This document shows positions 8,544 to 16,165 of a stretch of 27,402 nt of DNA, in pieces (within the stretch, counting starts at the first letter, position 1; every line of letters starts with the position of its first letter). Both the position numbers and the translations under genes were made by a program. The notes beneath the pieces are model-generated. The model was given only the letters and a program-made list of their open reading frames with translations. It did no database searches and had not been told where the DNA came from. The stretch is from an uncultured Atopobiaceae bacterium. GTDB lineage: Bacteria; Actinomycetota; Coriobacteriia; Coriobacteriales; Atopobiaceae. Location of the stretch: contig CANPVI010000003.1 in the NCBI GenBank assembly GCA_947581665.1, positions 1 through 27,402 of the forward strand, given 5' to 3'.

Positions 8544-8692
8544 GTCGGTGTGTCCCTCTTTCTGCGGCGCTTCATGGCCGCCGTTTTTTGCCCGATGGCG
8601 TATTTTATCACGGTCCAGATCTGCCGCGCGTAGCTCTGCGGGCCGTACCCGGCGGCCCTCCGCCGGCGGCGCTCAATGTCCGGCGGCCTCAT
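8540..8692 (-). CDS. Small basic hypothetical protein (50 aa)
   Basis: A 50-codon frame runs from ATG 8692 to TGA 8540. It overlaps the previous stop and the next start by ATGA at both ends, and this exact fit between neighbours is the main evidence that it is real. The start sits behind GGAGGGA. The protein begins MRPPDIERRRRRAAGYG, has one hydrophobic stretch (QIWTVIKYAIGQ) and ends in a basic tail with KRRRKR. The charge suggests nucleic acid binding, but no family is recognised. Confidence 0.6.
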   Translation of the reverse strand: MRPPDIERRRRRAAGYGPQSYARQIWTVIKYAIGQKTAAMKRRRKRDTPT

Positions 8693-9441
8693 TCCCTCCG
8701 CGCCCCTTTCCGCGGTTTCTCCCAGCCGATGGTCTTATATTGCCCGGCCTTGCCGTTCCACTCCATGGCGACGGGGGCGCCGCATTGGATGCAGTTGACG
8801 TCCATGACGTCGTCGGTGAGGTTGGTCCAATAGGTCGACCGGTTCCCGCACTCGCAAAACAACCGAAGGCGGTGCATGTTGTCCAACGGCGTCCGGCTCC
8901 CGCACTCCCGGCAGTAGTAGCTGCTGATGGGTTCCTTGGTGCAGAACGCGTGGACGCTCCCGCAATCCCGGCAACGGATCAATAAAAAGCCCTTGTATCG
9001 CTGCGGATCGTCGGATGCAAACACTTTCCGCGTCGGTTTTTCGATGGCCCGCTGTTCGCGGGGCTCCGGCCTGGCCGGGGTGGGGGAGGGGGCCGCCGCC
9101 CTCTGCCCCGCTCCCATGCCCTCGCGGACGTTGACGTTGATGTCGACGCGCCCGTCCTGCCCGACGGTTTTGACCTCTCTGGCGGCCTCTGTGGGCGCTG
9201 CACGATACCACGGGCCGAAGGTGGGCCTGGACCCTTGCCCGACGTCCGCGGCCTCTGTGGCGGCCCTGGGCGCGGGCCTGGGGTCCTCCGGCGTCTTTCC
9301 CTCGATCTCCCGGATCAGGTTGCGGATTGCCGCCTGGGCCTCCCGTGTGTGGCCTGGGTCGTAGAATTCGCTTTCGGAGAACAGCATGGCCTCCCGCATG
9401 ACGCCGCGCTCCAACGGCGTGAAATTTTCAAACCTTCCCAT
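8689..9441 (-). CDS. Zinc-ribbon hypothetical protein
   Basis: This 250-residue protein starts at MGRFENFTPLERGVM, where GGGGGAAACACGAAA precedes the ATG. Residues 1-50 are helical and acidic. The middle (about 55-150) is low-complexity, rich in Pro, Ala and Arg, and probably disordered. The last 100 residues hold four CxxC pairs (CRDC, CREC, CEC with a following C, and CIQC), consistent with two treble-clef or rubredoxin-like zinc ribbons. It overlaps the upstream gene by 14 bases and the next by four. No function is recognised; binding to nucleic acid or to a partner protein through the ribbons is plausible. Confidence 0.72.
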   Translation of the reverse strand: MGRFENFTPLERGVMREAMLFSESEFYDPGHTREAQAAIRNLIREIEGKTPEDPRPAPRAATEAADVGQGSRPTFGPWYRAAPTEAAREVKTVGQDGRVDINVNVREGMGAGQRAAAPSPTPARPEPREQRAIEKPTRKVFASDDPQRYKGFLLIRCRDCGSVHAFCTKEPISSYYCRECGSRTPLDNMHRLRLFCECGNRSTYWTNLTDDVMDVNCIQCGAPVAMEWNGKAGQYKTIGWEKPRKGARRE

Positions 9442-9628
9442 TTTCGTGTTTCCCCCTGTGTATGTCAACGAAGTCGCCGCACTCGACATTGTAACGTCCC
9501 TTTATGATGGCGTTCCATCCTCCGGGCTTTTTGCACCCGTGCCCGGCCCTGGATGCCTCCGGCCCGGCCCACCAAGCGCAATTTTGGCACGTGCGGAAAT
9601 GCTTGGTGATGTCGATGATCTCCGCCAT
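9428..9628 (-). CDS. Small Cys-containing hypothetical protein
   Basis: This 66-residue protein has a CQNCAWW motif near residues 14-20, a GCKKPGGW segment and a CGDFVD segment. That is four spaced cysteines, the pattern of the small Cys-rich proteins common in phages of Clostridia. The start overlaps the previous stop by one base (TAATG), showing translational coupling. No function can be assigned. Confidence 0.65.
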   Translation of the reverse strand: MAEIIDITKHFRTCQNCAWWAGPEASRAGHGCKKPGGWNAIIKGRYNVECGDFVDIHRGKHENGKV

Positions 9629-9906
9629 TAGATCCAGGTCTCGACGATGGCGGGGTCGTCCTTTTCGCTCCGCTCCAACCTCACCATGTCCCCGGTGGGG
9701 ATGGCCTCCAGGATGCCGTCATAATCGTCCGCGACGGCCACGAGGTTCGTCGGCTGCTGCAGGTCGAACGCGCGGGCGACGTATTTGTCCGGGTAGTCCT
9801 CCGGGTGCTTGTAGACGGCGATGATCGGCAGGGTCGTCGTCGATACCAGCCGCGCGTAATTGAAACGGGACACGACGCGGTCGGTGCTCTTATCGAATAT
9901 TGCCAT
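9628..9906 (-). CDS. Hypothetical protein (92 aa)
   Basis: This 92-residue protein starts at MAIFDKSTDRVV (ATG 9906), 17 bases inside the end of the RecU gene. It appears to be a compact alpha/beta protein (strands in TTTLPIIAVYKH and NLVAVADD, then an acidic helix) with no signal peptide or membrane segment. No family is recognised. Reality is supported by the overlaps at both ends and by protein-like composition, unlike the Arg/Gly/Pro-rich shadow frames. Confidence 0.62.
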   Translation of the reverse strand: MAIFDKSTDRVVSRFNYARLVSTTTLPIIAVYKHPEDYPDKYVARAFDLQQPTNLVAVADDYDGILEAIPTGDMVRLERSEKDDPAIVETWI

Positions 9907-10516
9907 TGTGGCGCCTCCAATTCTCGATGATGTCCAAATAGGGCAGGCCGTTGACGCCGCCCGTGTGTATCTCCCACGACGGGAGCATCTGCTCCGGCGA
10001 CACGCTTGCCATGCCGGGGGTGTTCCAAAATTGGCCGTAAACCATGAGCGGGACAGCTCCGGGGTGGCGCCTGCCGGATTTCTGGGCCTCGGTCCATTGG
10101 TCCCGCGCGCCCTTCCATGCCTGCCACGGGACGGCGAAAAACCGGCGGAGGCTGAAACTGACCAGGATGATCCCGACGGCGCCGGGGTCCTTACAGAAGT
10201 CGTCCATGTAGGCCGCCTGGTGATCCTCCACCCGGTCAAACCTGATTCGGGCGTCGTCGGTGTGCTTTGCCTCCACGGCCACGGGCGTCCCCTTGTACCG
10301 GCCCAAATAATCGACGCAGCTTTTGTGCTCCACCTTGCAATCGACGACGCGGCCGGTGCCGTCGCGGATGGGGAGGAATTCTGTCGGCACCTTATGCACG
10401 CACGCGATCCCGCGGGCCTGGTAGGACTTGTTGGCGAAGTTGATGAATTCCTCGAACGGCCGCCCCCGGTTCGCCTGCCGGAAGTCGCGGCGCGGCCGTC
10501 TATAAACCGTTCCCAT
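9890..10516 (-). CDS. recU: Holliday junction resolvase, RecU-like
   Basis: This 208-residue protein matches the RecU family, which cuts four-way DNA junctions and in phages resolves recombination intermediates before packaging. The N-terminal NRGRPFEEFINFAN is the RecU signature helix. The PD-(D/E)XK nuclease core is visible as Glu22/23, CVDYLG with Asp69, AVEAKHT with Glu82 and Lys84, and VEDHQAAYM with Gln100. Length and order of motifs are normal, so it should be active. It starts two bases after the YopX gene. With RecT and the SbcC-like ATPase it makes up the phage recombination set. Confidence 0.85.
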   Translation of the reverse strand: MGTVYRRPRRDFRQANRGRPFEEFINFANKSYQARGIACVHKVPTEFLPIRDGTGRVVDCKVEHKSCVDYLGRYKGTPVAVEAKHTDDARIRFDRVEDHQAAYMDDFCKDPGAVGIILVSFSLRRFFAVPWQAWKGARDQWTEAQKSGRRHPGAVPLMVYGQFWNTPGMASVSPEQMLPSWEIHTGGVNGLPYLDIIENWRRHNGNIR

Positions 10517-10518
10517 TC

Positions 10519-10956
10519 CTACGCCTCCCGCAGAAGCCTCGGGTTGTCCCAGCGGTTTCCGATGATTTCAACCTCAAAAAGCGGGTTATCGTCCTGTTCG
10601 TAATTCCACCACAATTCCCAGAGGGAAATAAAATTGTCGTTGTGGCAAAAATAAGCGCTGTTGTTGTGGGGGATTTTGCTTTCTAATAAATCATAGTCTA
10701 TTAACCTTCGGCACCCAATGCCAAACGCCCCGCACTCCTGCACGATTTCGCCGCGCATACCGAAAAACTCAACGATGTCGCCCTCGAAAATATTTTTCCA
10801 GTTCCTGTCTTTCATTCCTGTGTACTGCCCGACGGTTCCGGGCTGGAATAGGTATATGACCGATCCAAAACACAGCACGCCGTCGGGGCTGCGGCTTTCG
10901 GCCCACTGGCCAGTGTCCAGCCGCTTACCACGGAAAAGGACCTCTTGCGTGCTCAT
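10519..10956 (-). CDS. YopX family protein
   Basis: This 145-residue protein begins MSTQEVLFRGKRLDTGQW, the conserved opening of YopX proteins (first known from phage SPbeta). It also has the family's later features: a VGQYTGMKDRN segment, IFEGDIVEF, and the closing EIIGNRWDNPRLL. YopX forms a beta-rich fold; its biochemical role is unknown. The ATG overlaps the stop of the preceding gene (ATGA). YopX genes typically lie in the accessory part of the early regions of Gram-positive phages, as here. Confidence 0.88.
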   Translation of the reverse strand: MSTQEVLFRGKRLDTGQWAESRSPDGVLCFGSVIYLFQPGTVGQYTGMKDRNWKNIFEGDIVEFFGMRGEIVQECGAFGIGCRRLIDYDLLESKIPHNNSAYFCHNDNFISLWELWWNYEQDDNPLFEVEIIGNRWDNPRLLREA

Positions 10957-11363
10957 TCCTCCGCCTCCTCCATCCACTCCCGGACGATGCAATCGGCGCA
11001 GGCCGGGGTGTGCCTGATTTCGCCGTCCCGCTGGTTCTCCAACGGGCGGCAGCACTCGCAAATGTCGACGCCCTGCCGGACGGCCTCCCGGACGATGGCC
11101 CGGAAATTGGGGATGTTGATGGGCCTGGACGGCTGCAACAGCTCCACGGCGCGCCGGAGGTATTCCGCGGCTTGGTAATCTCCGAAAACCTCCACGGGCC
11201 CGGTCTGGATGAGGATGCCGTCGTCCTGTCCGCCCTCCGCCAGATCCGCCTTTCCGATGATGACGCACCCGCCGGCGGGGTCCTCTGTGAATTGGGCCGG
11301 TTTCCTGCTGACGACGTTGCCGCCCTTGTCTTTCGTCACGCGTCCGAGAGTGATCGTGCTCAC
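10953..11363 (-). CDS. Hypothetical protein with C-terminal Cys cluster
   Basis: This 136-residue protein has a GTG start at 11363 that overlaps the stop of the Cys-rich gene (GTGA). Residues 1-60 look beta-rich. The end has CECC, then CADCIVREW, a possible metal-binding pair. The overlap at both ends supports the call. No family is recognised. Confidence 0.62.
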   Translation of the reverse strand: MSTITLGRVTKDKGGNVVSRKPAQFTEDPAGGCVIIGKADLAEGGQDDGILIQTGPVEVFGDYQAAEYLRRAVELLQPSRPINIPNFRAIVREAVRQGVDICECCRPLENQRDGEIRHTPACADCIVREWMEEAEE

Positions 11364-11569
11364 GTTTTCGCCGCTCCTTTCTTCCCGTGGCGCCCTTTGG
11401 CCGGCTGCACGCCGGCCGCGGCCTCCAGCCCGCACCGTGCGGGGTCGTTTTTGTAGGCGTTCTTGCATTTCAGATTTTCCCGGCGTTCGCAATCCGCGCA
11501 ACACAGGGGCGCCTTGAGCTTGTCGCAATAAAACCGGCTGCAGGCGCGCGGGGTTTGTTTCGTGTCCAT
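11360..11569 (-). CDS. Small Cys-rich protein
   Basis: This 69-residue protein has eight cysteines in the first 46 residues (ACSRFYCDK, LCCADCE, LKCKN, ARCGL), followed by a Lys/Arg-rich tail. The pattern is familiar from small proteins in Firmicutes phages and suggests one or two structural zinc or disulfide clusters. The start at 11569 has AAAGGGACACACGA upstream, sharing the GGACACAC leader seen at four other gene starts. Function unknown. Confidence 0.65.
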   Translation of the reverse strand: MDTKQTPRACSRFYCDKLKAPLCCADCERRENLKCKNAYKNDPARCGLEAAAGVQPAKGRHGKKGAAKT

Positions 11570-11588
11570 TCGTGTGTCCCTTTCCTTG

Positions 11589-12068
11589 TCATGGCCGCCG
11601 GCGGTCGCCGTGCTGCCTGATGGTGGAGCGGGCCTGCGGCCGGCTCCGGCTGATGATCTGGTTTTTCTTCACCGTCCAGGCGACGCCGGGCGGCCGCTTG
11701 CTCTTGCGATAGGGGCATGGGCGGGGCCGCTCCGGCCGGCTCTTTTTGGTGCTGGTAACGCGCCGGCGCCGGTCGTCCCTGACGTTGATTTCCACGACGT
11801 CGGGCCAGAGCCCAATTTCGCAAAATGCCGCCTGGATGATCTGCACCGCCTCCCGGAGCGATTCAATGCTGCCGTCGGCAAACTGCCCGATGACGTCGGC
11901 GAGGGCGTCGGCGGCCCGCTCCACCATTTGCCGGGTGTATTCCCCGATGGGGATGCCGGGAACGCGCTCAAGGCGGGAAATCTCCCTGACCTTGAATTCC
12001 TCCATGACCTCGAATTCCTTGAAGAGCTCCGCCCGGAATTGTCTGAAGGTGTTGTCCGGCTCACCCAT
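11589..12068 (-). CDS. Hypothetical protein (159 aa)
   Basis: This 159-residue protein starts at MGEPDNTFRQFRAELF, overlapping the stop of the zinc-binding gene upstream by eight bases. Residues 1-100 are helical and mixed-charge, with an IGEYTRQMVERAADALADVIGQFADG stretch. The last 60 residues are strongly basic and probably disordered or DNA-binding. No family is recognised. The basic tail has a shadow-like composition, so the true fold may end near residue 105. Confidence 0.55.
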   Translation of the reverse strand: MGEPDNTFRQFRAELFKEFEVMEEFKVREISRLERVPGIPIGEYTRQMVERAADALADVIGQFADGSIESLREAVQIIQAAFCEIGLWPDVVEINVRDDRRRRVTSTKKSRPERPRPCPYRKSKRPPGVAWTVKKNQIISRSRPQARSTIRQHGDRRRP

Positions 12069-12489
12069 GGGCGCCGCCTCCCTCTTTCCCGGCGCACTCG
12101 CTGCACAGGTCCCACTCCACCCAATGGCACCCGCCGGGGCAGGCGTTCCGCTCGGTGCATCCGCACACACGGCAGCGCCGCTGCGCGGCGAGGGCCTTTT
12201 CCAATGCCGGCATGTGGCCGATGACCGACAGGTCGCGGTGGGCCACGGTGGGGGCGTGGATGATTTTCTGGAGCATGAACATCCAGATTTCCTCCGGCGG
12301 CGTCCCCTCCGCCCAAAAATCCCGGAAATCTTTGGCGAAGTCGGTGTAAAAATTGGTCGTCTGCGCCCAGGCCGAAATCTCTTTGACGATCTCGGTGGCC
12401 CGCTTTGGGAATTTCGGCACGCCGTTCGCGTCGTCGACGGCCTCCAAAAGCTCAACCATCAAATCGGGCAATTCGCTGATTTTCTTCAT
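12061..12489 (-). CDS. Hypothetical protein with C-terminal zinc-binding segment
   Basis: This 142-residue protein starts at MKKISELPDLMVELLEA, overlapping the ASCH gene stop. The first 95 residues are helical. The last 45 hold CRVCGCTERNACPGGC, then CSEC, a metal-binding pattern (VCGCT...ACPGGCxWVE) that recurs in phage accessory proteins. No enzyme motif is visible. It is in a tightly coupled group with the ASCH and MmcB-like genes. Confidence 0.68.
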   Translation of the reverse strand: MKKISELPDLMVELLEAVDDANGVPKFPKRATEIVKEISAWAQTTNFYTDFAKDFRDFWAEGTPPEEIWMFMLQKIIHAPTVAHRDLSVIGHMPALEKALAAQRRCRVCGCTERNACPGGCHWVEWDLCSECAGKEGGGAHG

Positions 12490-13010
12490 GGCTTTCTCCT
12501 CTCGACTTGCTGCGCCCCCTGCTGCCATTCCCAGAGCCCCTGCTTTCCCTTGACCTCGATGGGGGTGGGGAGGGGCTTGACGTTCGCCAGCTCCCACGCG
12601 TATCGGCCGGGCGTCCAATCCCCGAAGGACCGCTCCCGGTCCGACGGCTTGATCCAGGGCTCATTCAACAGGCAGATCCCTTTCGGCGTCATGCGGGCCG
12701 CGCTGATCCCCCCATGGTCGGCCGAGTTGAAGATGGCCCAAATGTTCACGAGCTCCGCCGTGGCGATGATGGCGCCGGTCTGGAGCCGGTCCACGGCCCC
12801 GTCGGTGATGCCGTAGTGCTCGTAGATGCACTTGAACATTTCCCGCTGCACGTCCGCCGGGAGCCGCCTCATTAACTGCCGCGGCGACTTCGTGGACGCG
12901 TGGATGGCGATGGGCCCGCGGTAGGCGGTGTCCCAGCTCCTCGTTTCAAATCCCTTTGCGCCGATGGCGATGAGCTCCGCCCACGGCTGCCAAATTGTCA
13001 ACGCTTTCAT
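12486..13010 (-). CDS. ASCH domain protein
   Basis: This 174-residue protein begins MKALTIWQPWAELIAIG and carries the ASCH signature G-A-K-G-F-E-T-R-S-W at residues 17-26, followed by an IAIHAS strand. ASCH domains are related to PUA folds and bind RNA or modified nucleotides; some have ribonuclease or amidohydrolase activity. In phages they often occur near DNA-modification genes, as here (an MmcB-like protein and a double methyltransferase lie directly upstream). The start at 13010 overlaps the MmcB-like stop (ATGA) and has AAGGAGGGACAAGA upstream. The domain call is firm; the substrate is unknown. Confidence 0.83.
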   Translation of the reverse strand: MKALTIWQPWAELIAIGAKGFETRSWDTAYRGPIAIHASTKSPRQLMRRLPADVQREMFKCIYEHYGITDGAVDRLQTGAIIATAELVNIWAIFNSADHGGISAARMTPKGICLLNEPWIKPSDRERSFGDWTPGRYAWELANVKPLPTPIEVKGKQGLWEWQQGAQQVERRKP

Positions 13011-13801
13011 TCTTGTCCCTCCTTGTTTTCTTTGCCCCGCTCCTCGATCCGCTTCAACCGGCCGACGATGGTTTCCAACCATCCGCGGATTTCCTCGATG
13101 TCGACCGGGCACGAGGAGGAGAGGGCCCTGTCCAACTCTCCGGCGACGCCGCCGTGGCGCCAGCCGTAGATGCCGTGCTTTTGGAGCACCTGCTTGATGG
13201 CCTCGAATTCCGCCCGGTCCTTTCTGAAGGTCTGCACGGCCGCCAGCTCACCCTCCAACCGGGCGTTGTCCTGCACCAGCTTCGTCCTGACCTGTTTGGC
13301 CAGCTCCCGGTTGTCCTTTTTGCCCTCCACGTATGCCCGGAAATATTCCTGTCTGGACGCGTAGAATGGTATGCGGTCGCTGTCCAACCGGCTATAAATC
13401 ACGTACAGGAGCAGATCCGGGCTGTACTCGATTTTCCGGTAGATGGCCTTTTTCCGGGTGGTGATGGTCCGCTTTTCCGGGTCGTAATACATAAGCCCGA
13501 CGCTCTCCGGGAGCTCCGTCCGCTCGATCATTCCCTTGGGGCACACGATGTAGAGGCAATTCACGATTTCCTCGTATGTATAAAATTTCACGTCGCGAAG
13601 GAAATCGCTGCGGCTGACTTTGACCTCGTACCCGGTGAAACACGGGGATGCCCAGCTCTTGCGGATGGCCAGGGCGTCCAATATCTTCATGTCGCCCGCC
13701 CTGGTGAAAAACGTGGAGCCGCTCTTGCACTCGGTCATGAAAAAATCCCGGTAGTGCTTTTCCGCCAGGGCCCGCTTGATCTCGAACGCCGTGACTTTCA
13801 T
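13007..13801 (-). CDS. MmcB-like nuclease-fold protein
   Basis: This 264-residue protein starts at MKVTAFEIKRALAEKH, with the ATG overlapping the methyltransferase stop. Its first 120 residues resemble MmcB/DUF2161-type PD-(D/E)XK proteins linked to DNA repair. A conserved ALAIRKSW helix is followed by YEVKVSRSDFLRD; Asp42, Glu59 and Lys61 form the expected D...ExK set. Residues 180-264 form a charged helical region, probably coiled coil. The position after a DNA methyltransferase suggests action on damaged or modified DNA, or a degenerate restriction role, but that is inference. An active site appears to be present. Confidence 0.7.
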   Translation of the reverse strand: MKVTAFEIKRALAEKHYRDFFMTECKSGSTFFTRAGDMKILDALAIRKSWASPCFTGYEVKVSRSDFLRDVKFYTYEEIVNCLYIVCPKGMIERTELPESVGLMYYDPEKRTITTRKKAIYRKIEYSPDLLLYVIYSRLDSDRIPFYASRQEYFRAYVEGKKDNRELAKQVRTKLVQDNARLEGELAAVQTFRKDRAEFEAIKQVLQKHGIYGWRHGGVAGELDRALSSSCPVDIEEIRGWLETIVGRLKRIEERGKENKEGQE

Positions 13802-16143
13802 GCCATGGCCTCCAATCCGCTGAATATGGTGATCTGCGAGGACGGCTCGAAATTCATCCAAATAATCTCTTTCCGGCGCGACGCGGCCTGTGTGACGGCT
13901 CCCGTTTCGTCCTTGTTCCAGCCCCGGAGCTCGGTGTTGTATAGGTCGCTCTCATATCCCGAAATAACGACGGGGCCGGTGTGTCGCTTGAGGGCGTCCA
14001 GGAGCTCCATGTGGTCGTCGTCGGTCATTTCGTGCCGGTACTGCTTGCGGCCCTTTCGTGTCGCCAGCACGTAGGGCGGGTCCGCATAAATCAGGACGTT
14101 CGGAAAATTGAAGCGCCGGATCAACTCCACGGCCGGGCGGTTCTCGATCTGCACGCCCCGCAAACGCTCCGCCGCCTGCATGATTGTTTCCGGGGTCTCC
14201 GCCCAATATCTCGCGGCGTAGGCCGCCTCCCGGCCCTGCGCGTCGTTTTTCCAGCCCACTTTTTCGCCGGTCGTCCGAAACCCGTGGCCCTGCATCATGC
14301 GGATGTAAAAGTCGACCGCCCTTTTGAAGCTGTCGGTTTCGCTGTACTGCGCCGCCCAGGCTCTGTCGTACTCCGCCCGCGCGTATGGCGTCCAGTGGAT
14401 GGCGTTGGCCAGCTTCTCCGGGTCCGTCCTTATCCACTCGAACAGGTTGACGATGTCGCCGTCGATGTCGTTGACGGTCTCGATGGCGCTGCGCTCTTTG
14501 GTGAACAGGACGGCGCCGGAGCCGAAAAACGGCTCTAAATAACTGCGGTGCTTTTGAAAATGGGCGATGATCCACGGCGCAACCGCCCATTTCGCACCGG
14601 GGTACTTGATGACGGCGTTGATTCTCCGGCCGACGGCCGGGCCGCTCCCCGTTTCCTTTGATTCCGCAGGCCGGGGCGGCTCCGCCTCCGCGCTCTCCCC
14701 GATGCTCCAGTCCTCATTCCTGACCTGGAATGCGTCGCCGAGCTGGACGGTGTCCGGGTAGTTTCGCTGTGTGGTTTCTATGGCATATTTGTCGATCTCG
14801 GTGGCGTAATACTTGACGACGTGGCCCCCCAGCTTATCCAGGGCGATATGTCCGCAGCTCATTCCGTCGTACATGGAGAGGACCTCCAACGGCTCCGCGC
14901 TGATGCCCGGCGCGTGCCCGAGGATGTGCGCGATGACGTCGACCGTCCAACCGTTCCCGAGCATCTTGTACGCCTGCGTGTCGCTGACCGGGAAAATGTA
15001 ATCGTCCGGGACGGTCTGCAGGCGCTTGCATTCTGTGACGGTCAATTTTCGGATGATGTAGAAACCGTCCGCCAGCCTTATGGGGTATTGCTTTCCCTTG
15101 ATGGTGATTTGTCCGTCCTCCACACGGTAAACCGGATATGTCTTTCCGTCGGCACTCTCTATCACGAAGTTGTTGTGCTGCCAGTCGCCGTTGGCCGTCA
15201 GGGTCGGTGCCTTTTCGTACTTGATGCCGCCGAGGTTGAAACCGTGCGGGTTCTGGAAAATTGCGGCGTCCTCAATGACCAGGCGGCTCTGGTGGCCCTC
15301 CGCCGCGATGGCGTTGGCCTTTTGGTCGCCCCGCATTTCGTAGCTTGAGCTGTCGCCGCGTCCGCGCCACGCCATTCCGGCCGGGACGGCATAAAGGCCG
15401 GTAGCCGCGCCGTCCGCTCCTCCGCCGTTTGGCCTTGCCTGCAGGGAAACGCTTTTCCCGTCGACGCTGTAGATTCTCCCGCTTTTGCTCCCGCTGATTT
15501 CTCCCGCGGCGTTTGGCATATCCCCGACGCGTACCGGCGCGGCGTAGAGCCCTGTTTTCGCTCCAACGCCCCCGCCCTGGCCGCATAGGGTGACCGCTTT
15601 CCCGTCCGGGGAATATACCCGGTATTGCTGACTGTCGAAGTCCAGGTTTTTCGCGTCGCTTTCGATGGTGCCGATGCGGATGGGCTCCGCGACGCCGGTG
15701 TAACTGAATTTCCCGCTTGTGGTGATGCCCCTGATGATGTTGCCGAGCCCCTGCTTCTCTTCCGCCGACGCCCGGAGCGTGTATGCCTTTTCCCTCCAAA
15801 CGACGCCGCTTTCCAGGATGTCCCGGAGCATGATTCCCCGGTCCTCCGGCTGATCCACGCCTGGGATGTTCGTCCAATAAAGCCGTTGGCGGTTCTGGGC
15901 GCTGACAAGGGCGGAATTTATCATGATCGGCTCGACGCCGAGCTCCCGTGTGATTTGCGCCCTTATCGCCTGCGACATGGATTTGTTGTTTTCATACAGG
16001 AAATAATCCGGCTTGTACTTTTCCATGGCGATCAAATAATTCTTGAACAGCTCCCAGCCGACGCCCTCCGGCTTGGTTTCCCGGTCCTTTGTCTGGGCGA
16101 TGCTCCAATGGGTGCATGGGGAGCCCCCTATCAAAATCTTCAT
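13798..16143 (-). CDS. Bifunctional DNA methyltransferase: circularly permuted C5-cytosine domain fused to a Dam-like (D12) N6-adenine domain
   Basis: This 781-residue protein starts at MKILIGGSPC behind GGGAGTGACACCGAA. The C5 domain opens directly with motif IV (GGSPC, catalytic Cys10). Then come a motif VI equivalent with ENNKSM at 51-56 (instead of ENV) and motif VIII QNRQR at 83-87. A long target-recognition region (about 115-360) is followed by motif X (KMLGNGWTVDV, 393-403). Only then come motif I (LSMYDGMSCG, 422-431) and the SAM-acidic YYATEID (445-451). So motifs I-III follow motif X, a circular permutation. From 508 there is a D12-class adenine methyltransferase: YPGAKW at 514-519, LEPFFGSGA at 536-544 and ADPPY at 687-691. 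No restriction enzyme is adjacent. Both active sites look intact. The gene lies between the helicase loader and the MmcB-like gene. Confidence 0.88.
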   Translation of the reverse strand: MKILIGGSPCTHWSIAQTKDRETKPEGVGWELFKNYLIAMEKYKPDYFLYENNKSMSQAIRAQITRELGVEPIMINSALVSAQNRQRLYWTNIPGVDQPEDRGIMLRDILESGVVWREKAYTLRASAEEKQGLGNIIRGITTSGKFSYTGVAEPIRIGTIESDAKNLDFDSQQYRVYSPDGKAVTLCGQGGGVGAKTGLYAAPVRVGDMPNAAGEISGSKSGRIYSVDGKSVSLQARPNGGGADGAATGLYAVPAGMAWRGRGDSSSYEMRGDQKANAIAAEGHQSRLVIEDAAIFQNPHGFNLGGIKYEKAPTLTANGDWQHNNFVIESADGKTYPVYRVEDGQITIKGKQYPIRLADGFYIIRKLTVTECKRLQTVPDDYIFPVSDTQAYKMLGNGWTVDVIAHILGHAPGISAEPLEVLSMYDGMSCGHIALDKLGGHVVKYYATEIDKYAIETTQRNYPDTVQLGDAFQVRNEDWSIGESAEAEPPRPAESKETGSGPAVGRRINAVIKYPGAKWAVAPWIIAHFQKHRSYLEPFFGSGAVLFTKERSAIETVNDIDGDIVNLFEWIRTDPEKLANAIHWTPYARAEYDRAWAAQYSETDSFKRAVDFYIRMMQGHGFRTTGEKVGWKNDAQGREAAYAARYWAETPETIMQAAERLRGVQIENRPAVELIRRFNFPNVLIYADPPYVLATRKGRKQYRHEMTDDDHMELLDALKRHTGPVVISGYESDLYNTELRGWNKDETGAVTQAASRRKEIIWMNFEPSSQITIFSGLEAMA

Positions 16144-16165
16144 TTCGGTGTCACTCCCGCCGTCC

